Shown in pieces: positions 25,085 to 35,693 of a DNA stretch of 64,000 nucleotides (positions are counted from its first letter, which is position 1; each line of letters begins with the position of its first letter). The stretch covers positions 213,416,657 through 213,480,656 of the forward strand of contig NW_026947484.1 of NCBI RefSeq assembly GCF_034190915.1, in the 5' to 3' direction. Source of the DNA: Cavia porcellus (lineage: Eukaryota > Chordata > Mammalia > Rodentia > Caviidae). Below the pieces are notes generated by a model, which ran no database searches, was not told the origin of the DNA, and saw only the letters and a program-made list of their open reading frames with translations. The translations under genes and the position numbers were made by a program.

Positions 25085-25965
25085 TATTTCAAAAAATTTG
25101 CAAGCATGAAAAGACGAACTGAAAACTGGGAGAAAATAGGTGTCAGTTATGTATCTGATAAAAAATTTATATTTAGAATACATAAAGAACATTTATCATT
25201 CACGATTAAGGAGATAAGCCAATGTAAAATGAGCAGAAGATTTGAAGAGATATGCCATTAACAAGTAAGAAAAGCCAAAAGAAAATTGAATACTTTTCAG
25301 TTCATTAGTAGTAAAAGAAATACAAATTAAACACCAGATAGAAAGTACTTTCTAGGCAGTAGAATCGCTATAGTCAAAAGAACAGATGACTAACAAGCAG
25401 TGCCAAGAAATGATCAAACTGGGGCCCTTATTCATTACACCTATGTGGTTTCTTCAGACATTAAATTTGCAACCAGCATTTCTTCTCCTGGGAATCCTCC
25501 ATTCAAGATGGTTGAAATGTATGGGCACACCAAAATTCATGTGAATATCTGTATCAGCATTGTTACAATACCAAAAAAAGTGCAGAATGAATAAGCAAAT
25601 GTAGCATATCCTCAACAGTGGAGTACTATTCATCAATAAAAAGAAATAGTACACTATGGAGAATCTCAAAAAGAACTTATGCTAATTGAGGAAATCAAAC
25701 ACAAAAGACCACATATTCCATTTCTAGGAAATGTCCAGAAAAGGTGAATGTGTAGAGAGGATAGACCCCGTGGGTTCCTAGGACCAGAAGCAGGACTGGA
25801 GATTGACTGCAGAGAGCCACAAAGAATCTTTTTTAGAAAGAAGTATTCTGAAATTGAATTTTGGTGATGTTTTGCAACATTTACAGACATCATTGAATTA
25901 TACAAGTAAGATGGAGGAAGTTTATGAGTGTAAACTGCATCTCAATAAAAACTTTATGACTGGAA
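25085..25965 (+). mobile_element. Old L1 3' end
   Basis: Sense-strand L1: AAAAGACGAACTGAAAACTG, then AGGAGATAAGCCAATGTAAA, a decayed end of ORF2 (GGAGTACTATTCATCAATAA, the MEYYSA-type stretch), and a 3'UTR ending near CTGCATCTCAATAAAAACTT. Many substitutions; old copy. Confidence 0.85.
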
Positions 25966-25971
25966 ATGTGA

Positions 25972-26130
25972 GTCCCAGGATCATTAGCTTCAGAATTGCC
26001 TGTGAACTTGTTGGCAGTGCAGGTTCTGAGCTTCAGTGAGGCAGGAACACTTGGATGGGGCCAGAAAACTTTTTAACAAGCCCTCCAGCTGATTCTGATT
26101 CAAGTTCAAATTTGAGAATTAGTGTTCTAG
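25972..26130 (+). mobile_element. MER5A-type hAT-Charlie remnant
   Basis: GCCTGTGAACTTGTTGGCAG, TTTTTAACAAGCCCTCCAGC and TGATTCTGATTCAAGTTCAA then TTTGAGAATTAGTG follow the order of the MER5A consensus, a non-autonomous hAT DNA transposon. Confidence 0.85.
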
Positions 26131-27260
26131 AATTCAGGAAAGTTAACTAGAGGTGGGTATAGTTTTTGGTGCTGTTTATGTACATTCAATCATCCCTGTT
26201 CTGATAACTACAAGGAAGCTTTGAATTAAGGACTGTTCCAGTAGAATTAAGGAAATTACAGGGCAGTGCAAGTAAAAATATACCAGGCTTTCATGTTCTA
26301 GATATGTCCTGAAAAGCTTTATGATTGTGATGTTTGTATACCCACATATGTTAGTAAATTCCTATATTCTTTTAGGCTTACCGTTAGTTAATGAACATAG
26401 CATAAACAGGTTCATTTGCCATAACGATAGTGGAAGTTTAGATCCTTGAAAGGAATTATTTCTTCTAAATATTTACACAGTGTAATATAGCACAGCCAGA
26501 AATGTGCAGTGATCCCAAAAAACTAAAGATCCAGCTATAGATAAAGAGGTAAATGGAGCAGCCAGCTGGGTTGAGCAAGTCATTTTCTCCTTCTCTTTAC
26601 TCAATGTACTTTTTAAAAACCACAATTAAAAAGAAGTTTGATTTAGGACAGTGGTTTTATACACAGCATGTGCTTTCAGGACTTTTTCTCTGGATAGCCA
26701 AAAGAGACTCTAATGATGGAGGCTGCTCTGGAATACGGCTTTGAGGAGACCCAAGCTGAAGACTTGTGAAGGGTGTTACTGAAGCATTTAGGTAGGGTCT
26801 CACTTGACCACGGTGATGATTTCTGCTGAAGTGTGAGTTTCTTTCAGAAGGGAGTAGCAGTTGTGGGAGGAAGGATAAAACAAATATAAGTGTTGGGGGA
26901 AAAGAGTGGACCAGGCCTGCAGATCAATAAATGCATGCCATTAATTAGTGGAATTCACATTGTTAACCATACCGTTAAGATGAGTATTGGTGAATGTAGC
27001 ATGAGCTATTGTTGCATGTAAAACTTTATTTAGTTATAAGTAAAAGGAACTGGGATATTTGTTGCTGGCAAACTTAACTGTCTCCCTTTGCTTCTCTTTG
27101 GATTGTCTGTGGGTTTTTGTTGTTGTTACTATCTTTTTAAAAGCTTTAAAAACTCAGTATTGTTGAACCCTGTTAGCAAAGTATTAAGCTATCATATCCT
27201 CGCGGCTGCTCATTCTGACTCTAATGTGTGTTGTTGCATAGCTAATAAAGGAGCAGAACA
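26131..27260. other. Intronic stretch, unique
   Basis: No exon, RNA gene or repeat recognised. Confidence 0.55.
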
Positions 27261-27261
27261 G

Positions 27262-27440
27262 CTATGGCAGTGGCATTTGCCTGTAATTCCAGTGGCTTGG
27301 GCGGCGAGGGCAGGAGGATTGAAAGTTCAAGCCAAGCGTAAACAGTTTAGGGTGACTCTGTCTCAAAAGAAAAAGTAAAGAAGAGTTGGTGATAGAGCTG
27401 GGGCGGAAGCCCTGGGCCCAATCCTCAGTGCTAAGGATAG
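27262..27440 (+). mobile_element. B1-dID dimeric SINE
   Basis: A B1 part (GGCAGTGGCATTTGCCTGTA, GGCAGGAGGATTGAAAGTTC, GTGACTCTGTCTCAAAAG) is followed by a deleted ID part (GATAGAGCTGGGGCGGAAGC, CCCAATCCTCAGTG). The dimer is known from several rodent families outside the mouse group. Confidence 0.85.
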
Positions 27441-27444
27441 AAGG

Positions 27445-29370
27445 AGAAAAGGAGAGAGGGGAAGGAGGGCAGAATGCTTATTAAGTATGAAAACTTGTGT
27501 CAGAATGTGAATTCCTCATATTTATTAATAGACAAGCTTCTATGGATGCCTCTGAGTTAAAACAAGAACAATTTAAAAAATGGAAGAATTAGAAGAGTGA
27601 GTGAAGCAGACTTTCCCCTTTTTAAAAAAATTATTGTTCATGTAATTCTTTATTCAACTCTCACATTAGTGTCTCAAATTTCAGTTCATTTGAGGAAGGA
27701 TAAATATGGATAATCTTTTATTATATGAGATACACAAATTGAGTACATACAAAACTGATAATTTTAGAGTTTGTAAGAATCAAGAAAATCACACTTTTGA
27801 GTATGTAGGGAGAATGGCATATAAACTGACATTTTCTAGGTCAGCATGTTTCAAAGTATTGACCATTTCAGTTGTAAAATTAGAACAGCCTCAGCCCTCA
27901 CAAGTCTCTGCCCTCTGAGTGTGTGTGTCTTGCTAATAGTGAACTGGACCTCTGCAGTCCTGATGAGACAACAGTTTTCTCCACAGCTAGTGTTCCTTTC
28001 CTCAGGTGCTTAACTTATCCCAGAATCAGTTTACCCTTTCCTCTGTCCAGTGTCGCTTGCTCACCTGGCCTTGTGACCAGTCCTCAACTCCTTTAGTGAT
28101 GCCATGCAGTACTTGTAACAACTTCCTCTTGTCTCATATACACAAAGGGAAAAATAAACTAAGGACTTCTCAAAAGGAAAGCAGAAGATGATAAAGGCAA
28201 GGGAGAGAGAATGGCAGAGGATTACTGTGAAAAGAATGGAGAGTGACAATTTCTGCTCGTGCCATTCTTTGTCAGAATATTGCTTCTACCTCCCTCAGTA
28301 GAGGTGCTCAACCTACAAGGTCTCCATCTTCTTTGTTCTTTAGTTTGTTGATTTTCCCCTCATAAAACATTTATAGGAGCCATTGAATCCATCACCTCTG
28401 TCATTCAGTGACCCACTCACAGCAGTAACAGTGACTTAAATGTATTGTTTTGATACTTGTGGGACGTCAGAAGCCTGGCATGCCAATAGGAGGATCTGAT
28501 TCTCTTAATACTCAATATATTTTTAATGGCACAGCAGAATAGGCAGATAGTGCTTTGAGAAATCCTGCATTCCAAACTAAAGTTCTGCTTAGTAGATCTA
28601 ATTCAGGTATGCTGTTTTTAGTTATTCTGTTGCTGTGAAGTGTTCTTTTCATCCACATGATAGAGGGCAATGAAGTTTCCTTTCAGTAGCCAACGGAATT
28701 CTCTACTGATAAAGCATGGCGTTGTGGGTAAGATGTAATAGGTTATCCATCTGGGATCTTCTTGTTCATAAACTTTTCAGATTCTCCCAGGGTTAGTATG
28801 GATCATCTGTGTGGTAACTGTACCATTGCTAAAGTTATTCTCTTTGGAAGATGCTCGTTTTGGAGGGAAATGGTAATACTTTTTTTTTTTTTTTTTTAAC
28901 TTGGTAATTGAATTGCTTCTAACTGGTGTTCCACCAGATGGTGCTAGTGTTACATATTTGAAGCTAAACTGCTTTGATGTCCTTGAAATAACCAGTTATG
29001 AGTTGCAATTTTTCCTCTACCTTCACTGTATCTTACCCTTAGTGTTTTCTTCACACACTACTTTCCTGGTACACTATTGCATTATCTCCCATTTTTGTTT
29101 TGTGGATATGAGCTGGTGTGCCTTTATGATAATAAAATGGAAATGATTGCAAGAGCCTAAGGACTAAGTAAAACATAAAGATAGATAAAATGTACTTTCT
29201 AGTAAAACTTTGCATCATCCATTTGTTTCTTATCTGATCTATGAGTAAAAATTGAAAACTTGTTCGTGAGTTTTCTGCTTGCCACTATTCTTTATGTTAT
29301 TGTAACAATGTCATAAATTATTGTTTAGGATCTCGAGATCAGGCTCAGAGGTCCTTATTAACAAATGATA
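27445..29370. other. Intronic stretch, unique
   Basis: No exon or clear repeat recognised; a poly-T run lies at 28880-28898. Small open frames here lack any recognisable domain. Confidence 0.5.
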
Positions 29371-29372
29371 CA

Positions 29373-29459
29373 TTTTATTTTGTTTTGTCGGTACTGGAAA
29401 TCAAACTTCAGGACCTCATGCTTATAGGCAGGTGCTGTGCCACTGAGCTGAATCCCTGA
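29373..29459 (-). mobile_element. ID SINE
   Basis: Antisense ID: GTCGGTACTGGAAATCAAAC, CATGCTTATAGGCAGGTGCT and GTGCCACTGAGCTGAATCCC. Confidence 0.88.
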
Positions 29460-29619
29460 TAGTAAATAATTTTTTAACCTGATTTAAATTAAAAATAACT
29501 TTAATAAGTTTCAAAGAAACTTGTATAACATTTTTAAAAATTTCCCATTGGCAACCTGATACCAGATTTCATAGTCAATTTAATAATTGTCCTTAGCTTT
29601 AAATTTTTTGACTACAAAT

Positions 29620-30010
29620 AAATATTATGTGGTTATTGCAGAAAATAAAGAAGAATGTAATTAAAGGTAATATATTACATAAATATTTTTCTTTTAGTAT
29701 ATACATACATGTAAAAACTGTCAAAGTTGGGCTCATATAACTATGGATTTACTTGTTTCAGACATAGTGATAAGTCTTCTTTTCACTTCATGATTTTTGA
29801 ATATTTTACATGAGGTTAAAATATTTTATAGTAATTGTTATGGACAGCATAGTTTTCCATTTAATGAACACTTGGTCAACTGGCCTTTATTTAGGCTTGT
29901 TTGGTTTTGTTTGCTTTGTTTTGTTTGATATGCTATGATGAGTGGTGTTCATTTTTGTGTGATTTTAAGTTTTTCATATAATTTCTAGAAACAGCTAGTT
30001 CAGAAAAAAG
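29620..30010 (+). mobile_element. Possible ancient LINE remnant
   Basis: Order of motifs (TTTTCACTTCATGATTTTTG, GACAGCATAGTTTTCCATTT, TTTATTTAGGCTTG, TATGATGAGTGGTGTTC) resembles a widespread ancient mammalian interspersed repeat. Family not assigned. Confidence 0.35.
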
Positions 30011-31004
30011 GCACTTTTTAAAAACTTTTGTTCTAATTTTTCAGGTTACCATCAGAGAGTTCTACATTTAAACATCTTTATCAGCTTTTGATTTTGTTTG
30101 TTTCACTGTACACTCTGTGTGTGCAAATTGCTTTAGTTTTTAAAGTTCATGAAATGATAATCATCATTAAATAACGAAATTGAAAATACCTTTGATATTT
30201 TCTTAGAGAGCTGTATCCCTTAAACATTAAATTCAGGCATCCCTTCTGTTTATGATGGCTTAAGTTTTGGCCCTGTTTCCCAGCCCTGACATGCGCCCAG
30301 CTACCCTTTTGCACTGCAGAATAGATTACTTCATGTGCAGAGCAGAAAGTTAAGATCTGTGTCGGTTAATAGTTTTAGTGTTTTCTGTTATCTGTTGAGT
30401 CTAATAAACTCATTTAACCTGCCTTACTATGACTGATTGTAGTCTGAAAAGCTGGAAGAAGATTTTTAGATAAACTTTAATGAAATGAATGAGGCAGTTA
30501 GCGTAGTGGCTATTTTGTATTTTTTTGGGAGGTGGGCAGGCAGAAAAAAGAAGAGCAAGTGTTACATGTTAATAGGCCTAAAGGATTCTAGTACATTTCT
30601 AAGAAGAATTAAAACACCAATTTGTATTAGTTTAGGAAATGTTTCTTGACTGTTTTTCATCTCTTACTAAATAACTGCATTTTCATAAATTACCTTTGTA
30701 TTAAATTCTCTTGTTAACATAAGGAGCATGTAATTTATTTTAAGATGAGAAGAAGCAGAGCTATTTTCATTTTACAAAATTAGGAAAGTAGAGGAGATTC
30801 ATACAGAGGCTTCATGTAACCTTACAATTGAATATGAAAATGATTAGCTAGGTAACTTAAAACAAATAAACAAAAGAAAAACTTGTCGTGTTTTCTTGTG
30901 AAAAGAATTCCACCTTCCTGTTTCAATTTGGTAAAAATAAAAAACTCAAAATAAAAGCATTATTTTACTGTCTATGATCATTATAAGAAGAGAATGTGCA
31001 AACC
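30011..31004. other. Intronic stretch, unique
   Basis: No gene or repeat recognised. Confidence 0.5.
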
Positions 31005-31300
31005 TACTTTTTAATTTTTATTAGCACATATTTGCAGTACATAATGATTGCATTCATCATGTGGAATTGCTACATGCACATAACACATCTTATGTTCCTC
31101 CTTGTCCCCTTCTCTCTCTTTCTCCTCCCCTCCGTCCCTTGATCCCCTTCCCTTTTGTAAAAGATTAATCTCCCCAGCAAATCTGTTTTTAAAAACTCCA
31201 TCAACGTACAGTCTGTTGGTAGTTTTGGACTGCAAAGATATGCCGTATACAGGACCCTAGTAATCTCAGTGAACGTAAACATTATATGCCGTAAACATGA
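31005..31300 (-). mobile_element. L1 3'UTR fragment (antisense)
   Basis: On the - strand a purine-rich GGAGGGGAGGAG stretch is followed by GTGCATGTAGCAATTCCACA and TACTGCAAATATGTGCTAAT then an A-rich end. The same pattern occurs at 31310-31465 (+), 50620-50785 (+) and 106-330 (-). The left boundary is clear, the right one is not. Confidence 0.7.
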
Positions 31301-31309
31301 GCTAAGATT

Positions 31310-31465
31310 AATAATATCAACAAAAACGAAAATTGAGATAGAAGAGGAGGAAAGGAAAGGAGGGGAGGGAAGGAGATTAAAAAAGGAAACAAGCTGTATA
31401 GTGTACATGTACCCGTTCCCCAAGATGATTATCAAATGAGTGCCTGCAAACATGTGCTAAGAAAA
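31310..31465 (+). mobile_element. L1 3'UTR fragment (sense)
   Basis: Purine-rich GGAGGGGAGGGAAGGAGATT, then GTGTACATGTACCCGTTCCC, CAAGATGATTATCAAATGAG and AAACATGTGCTAAGAAAA. Close in sequence to the 50.6-kb copy and in opposite orientation to the preceding fragment. Confidence 0.75.
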
Positions 31466-31770
31466 GCAATGCTGAGAACATAAAGATGAAATATATATCC
31501 TGTCTGTCATGGTAGAAGAGACTTACAAACTGGACATGTCAATTCTGTGATTTAAATACATATCTTTTAAAAAGAAAACAAATTATACTAGTTAATGATC
31601 AGTTTTATGTAAGTGGCATTGAATTTTACTTGAGATCACAAAACATAGCATTTTTTAACTTAAAGGGTTTTTTGAGAAAACATTTAATGAATTTAAAAGT
31701 AAATGCATCTATACTAAGACGTTTTACTTGCTTTTTAGATTATGAAGGTTTTAGTTTGTTAACTTGAAAG

Positions 31771-32034
31771 ATTCCAAATAGTGCTTTATTAGATAAAAAT
31801 TTTATTTTATTTTATTTTATTTATTTATTTATTTTTGTCTTTTTCCTTTTTATCGGTACCGGGGATCGAACTCATGACTGCCTGCTTGCAGGGCAGGCGC
31901 TTATGCCACTGAGCTAAATCCCCAGCCCTAGATAAAAATTTTAAATTATTCATTTAATTAGTAGAATCCCAAAAGATCCCAAATTGTGCTTTATTAGATA
32001 AAAATTTTTAAGTTATTCATTTACTTAGAGAAAA
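31771..32034. repeat. Local ~65-bp tandem duplication split by an ID
   Basis: Unit 1 (31771-31974 without the ID) and unit 2 (31975-32034) share GCTTTATTAGATAAAAATTT and ATTCATTTA-TTAG. An ID sits inside unit 1 only, so the duplication predates the ID insertion. Confidence 0.85.
31805..31928 (-). mobile_element. Full-length ID SINE with perfect target duplication
   Basis: Antisense ID with a (TTTTA)n/(TTTA)n-patterned tail, CGGTACCGGGGATCGAACTC and CTGAGCTAAATCCCCAGCCC. Flanked by TAGATAAAAATTTTA at 31790-31804 and 31929-31943. Confidence 0.95.
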
Positions 32035-33629
32035 TTAGCATATTAATATGTAAGTGTGGCAAATGTTACTCCAATGTTAGCTTATAAAAATACTGTTATA
32101 AATTTAAGCTTTAGATACCACATGTATTTATTTAGGTGACTGTTTAAACTTCACCAGTTTTAAGACCCTTTAGAGTACTGGAATAATCTGGAAACATTAG
32201 TTCACTTGCAATTCAATCAGTTAAAATTTCCCACACAGTACATTCTGCTTAGTCTTGTGTGCTTCATGCTAAAATACACAAAATAATCAAACTGGTAAAA
32301 TTTTGAGCCTCGCTCTTTGTACAGGCAAGAAGTTTGTTTTGTGGAATATAATACTTATTACTTATTAAATTAGATACCTGAATATTGTACAAAGTTCATT
32401 TTTGCTTTCTTCACTATATTAGAAATAATTGAAACATTTCTCAATAGTTCATTGAGAAATTTCTCATTAAACAGAAGTGCCTTATAAATCTAGCATGCCT
32501 CTGGTGAATGTCTGTCCTTAAACTCCAAGTAGGAATGAAAAGATTGGGAGGGGATGCACCATAGCTTTTGTTCTTAGCAACTTCTGGATAAAATCATCAC
32601 CACTCTCAGTTTGATTTGTTTCATTTACTTCTTGTCTCATATATTTTTTAGTTTTTTTTCTGATTTATCTTGAAATAACCAGGTTGGGGTTTCTGTTCAT
32701 TTAGATTATTTAAGCTTTCTGATCTGTGGTCAGTCCTGAACTGTTTATTGGACTCATACCATTCAGTAACTAAAGCATATAAAATTTACTACATTTTGTA
32801 TTGATTTAATATTAATGTTAATCTAAAATCTTTGGGTGCAGTGTGTCACATCTGTTTTGTATTCCTCTGTTTAAAAGAAGTGGCAGTATGGTATTTAGAA
32901 GAATATTTATTGTCTGAGTGTTTTTCTTTGCAGCAGTTCCCCTCACTCTATTGAGAATTATAACTTTTCAGAGACAGTGAATCACCCAGCAAATTCTCAG
33001 GTACCCAACTGCTCACAGCCACAGATAATTTGAATTTTAATTTACCATTCAGTTCCTTTTGCTAAAGTAGTTATAACTTTGGAAGTTTCTGGAAATGGTA
33101 GAAAATTAATTTGTAGTGAGATGTTTTAAAATATCCTTTTTTTCCTAGTAATAGGTCCAGCCTGTACCTCGTAGACATGCTAGTCTTTTAGAACACGCTT
33201 CATTGCATTGAGTGCTGCTTTGTGTTTCAAAAGGAGTTTTCCATAGCTCTGACTGAATATTCTTATCCTGTGATCATGTTTCTTAACCTCTTTGGGAACA
33301 TGGATTTCTTTAAATAATCAGTAGTGAGAGCTATAACCCCTTTTCCTAGAGGGGAAAATGCATCAAAACAAACATTTTTTTGTAAAGTTTTTATTAGTCC
33401 TGTTTTTTTCTGCCCAATATCTAGCAGCCCCAGGTTAGGAAGCACTGCTGTCCTAGAACTGTTAAATCACCTCTAGAATATTAGTTTTAGCACCACATTA
33501 CCATGCTACACTAATATTGTTTTTCACATTAAGCTTTATTTAATCCATTATTTTCTTCTTGATCATTATATAGAAGATAAGATTAATCAAAGTCTTATTT
33601 TGGAGGAAAAACAATTCCCTGTCTTTTTC
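32035..33629. other. Intronic stretch, unique
   Basis: No exon, RNA gene or clear repeat recognised. Confidence 0.5.
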
Positions 33630-33631
33630 CC

Positions 33632-33803
33632 CCCCAGTGAAGACTGAATCCTGCAGCCTTTATGCTGAGCTGTATCCGCAGCTTTTTAAAATTTCGAGAC
33701 AGGATCTCATTAAATTGTCTGTGTTAGACTCAATCTTTTTAATCCTCCTGCCCCAGCCTCCCAGAGTGCTAGCAGTATAGGTGTGTGCTGCCATGCTCAG
33801 CTC
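33632..33803 (-). mobile_element. B1-dID dimeric SINE
   Basis: Antisense: short ID part (GTGAAGACTGAATCCTGCAG, GAGCTGTATCCGCAGC) then B1 part (TTTCGAGACAGGATCTCATT, TCCTGCCCCAGCCTCCCAGA). Confidence 0.8.
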
Positions 33804-33859
33804 ACCCTAGTTCTTTTAAAGGTTGTTTTGTTTTATTTGTATGTATGTGTGTATGTATG

Positions 33860-33975
33860 TATTTTTAATTTTGAGATAGTCTGCTAAGTTGTCTAGGCTA
33901 ACCTTGAACTTGTGAACTAACACCTGCAGCTTTCGGAGCAGTTGGAATTATGGACATATTCTACCACATCTATCT
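33860..33975 (-). mobile_element. B1 SINE
   Basis: Antisense: TTTTGAGATAGTCTGCTAAG, GTCTAGGCTAACCTTGAACT and GAGCAGTTGGAATTATGG. Diverged. Confidence 0.7.
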
Positions 33976-33994
33976 GTACATAGTTTCTCTTTGT

Positions 33995-34080
33995 TGTTTT
34001 TGTTTTTTGGTACCTGGTGTCGAACTCACAACTGTGCTTGCCAGGCAGGCATTGTGCTACTGAGCTATATCCCTGGCACA
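33995..34080 (-). mobile_element. ID SINE
   Basis: Antisense: GGTACCTGGTGTCGAACTCA, GCCAGGCAGGCATTGTGCTA and CTGAGCTATATCCCTGGCAC. Confidence 0.9.
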
Positions 34081-34361
34081 ATTCTTTTCATTTTAAAGTT
34101 GATCCCTGAAATTTTAAAAGAAATTTGGTTTCCTATATGGTTTAGGTTTTATCATAGGCACATAAGAAACCAAAACTCAGTTTATCCTGAGTTAAAAATG
34201 AAGACAATGAAAGATAAAGATGAGTTCTTCTAGATAGATCTGTTGTTGAAGTAGTTTAGGAAAGATTTGTTTGCCATCAAAAAATGAGTTCTCATTTTAA
34301 TGAAAGATTTTTGAAACTTTTTAGGAGGTGTTGGGTTATTTGGGTTAGGAGCTCAGATTTA

Positions 34362-34505
34362 CACCAGGCATGGTGGCACATACCCATAATTCCAGCACTC
34401 TGAGAGGCTTGCAAGTTCAAATCCAGCCCAGTAACTTGGTGACTTAGTGAGACTCTGTCTCCAAAAAAAAAAAGTCTGTGCAAAGGTTCTGATTGAATCC
34501 ATAGC
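34362..34505 (+). mobile_element. B1-dID dimeric SINE
   Basis: B1 part (CCAGGCATGGTGGCACATAC, CTTAGTGAGACTCTGTCTCC) followed by A-run and a short dID-like part (CAAAGGTTCTGATTGAATCC). Confidence 0.75.
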
Positions 34506-34534
34506 TCTGGGAGGGGGAAAAATACTCAGATCAA

Positions 34535-34625
34535 GCAGGTTAGGATCCAGATCCTGTTCAGCTGACCTTGGGCGCTGGGCAGTTTGCTTCCCTATAAAAT
34601 AAGACCAATCTATTAAACAAGATAA
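34535..34625 (+). mobile_element. MIR fragment
   Basis: CCAGATCCTGTTCAGCTGAC then CTTGGGCGCTGGGCAGTTTG and CTATAAAATAAGACCAAT fit the MIR core. Confidence 0.6.
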
Positions 34626-34639
34626 TTTCTTTTCTGTTC

Positions 34640-34783
34640 TTTTTTTGTTTTGTTTTGAGGCAAGGTCTTGTTATATAGTTCAGGCTGCCATGAATTCACT
34701 ATTTAGCTAGCCTTGAACTGGGAGGATCCTCCTGCCTCTATCTCCTGAGTGCTGGGATTATAGGTGTGTGCCACCACACCCAA
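34640..34783 (-). mobile_element. B1 SINE
   Basis: Antisense B1: TTTTGAGGCAAGGTCTTGTT, CCTTGAACTGGGAGGATCCT and GAGTGCTGGGATTATAGGTG then TGTGCCACCACACCC. Confidence 0.85.
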
Positions 34784-34966
34784 TTTTGATAGTTTCTATA
34801 AAGTACTAGTTTTATGGTTGGTACAAAATACACATTTTAATCTCTTACTGTATCATGGTGTTGTTAATGACAAGTTGAACCGCTATGCTTTTCATTTGCT
34901 GTGTCCATTTTTCCTATCACAAATTTAGAATACTGTAGTAGATCTTGGTTATAAACATATAAATCT

Positions 34967-35021
34967 TTTTAAGACTTTGTGCTTATCAGGCGGGTGCTGT
35001 GCTGCTAAGCTATACCCCAGC
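34967..35021 (-). mobile_element. ID fragment
   Basis: Antisense 5' half of an ID: CTTTGTGCTTATCAGGCGGG, TGCTGTGCTGCTAAGCTATA then CCCCAGCC. Confidence 0.75.
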
Positions 35022-35117
35022 CAAAAATATAAGTCTTGAGTTCTCTAGAACAATTTTCTCAAGTATTGGTGGCTTCCTCAAGTTATTGTATATGTCTGTA
35101 TGCAATTCAGTGAAAAA

Positions 35118-35180
35118 AAGGACTGGGAATGTAGCTCAGTGTGAAGGTCCTGGATTCAATCCCCAGTACCACTCATAAAA
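35118..35180 (+). mobile_element. Deleted ID (dID-like) SINE fragment
   Basis: GGACTGGGAATGTAGCTCAG joins directly to GTGAAGGTCCTGGATTCAAT and CCCCAGTACC, so the middle of the ID is missing, as in the dID part of B1-dID. Confidence 0.75.
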
Positions 35181-35197
35181 AATAGCAATAAACTATT

Positions 35198-35350
35198 GGT
35201 CAGGGCATGGTGGTATTTGTCTATAATCCCAGCTCTCTAGAGGCAGAGACAGGAGGATCAAAAGGATGGCCAGGAATTCAAGAACAGTCCCGGCTACACA
35301 GTGAGTTCCAGGTTCATTTGAACTACATTGTAAGATCCTTTCTTTATTCC
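35198..35350 (+). mobile_element. B1 SINE
   Basis: GGGCATGGTGGTATTTGTCT, ATAATCCCAGCTCTCTAGAG, GCAGAGACAGGAGGATCAAA and a diverged 3' part with ACACAGTGAGTTCCAGG. Confidence 0.8.
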
Positions 35351-35656
35351 TGCCCAAGATAAGTAAATAATTCAGTTGAGTTCTCCAGAGACAAGGAGTA
35401 GCAAACCAACTTTTACACACTATATTTTCAGTATTTAGTTATTACAGTAGGGCAGTGTGTTAAAAAGCTCTTTGTGAAACTGGTCTAATAATTGAACAAG
35501 GAGGAGCAGAGGAAGGGAATGGTCACTATGTGTGGCTTAAAAATGAAGCACTAACGTGTTTCTGCTTTTGAATCCTGACACCCAGGTGATCATGTGCTAT
35601 AGAGCTGCTGTAACCCACACAGCCAGCAGGGCCCTGAAGGGGTGATGAGAGATGTG

Positions 35657-35693
<37 letters not shown>

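Noticed and set aside
31070..31453. 127-codon antisense open frame
   Set aside because: Spans both opposed L1 3'UTR fragments; open by chance.
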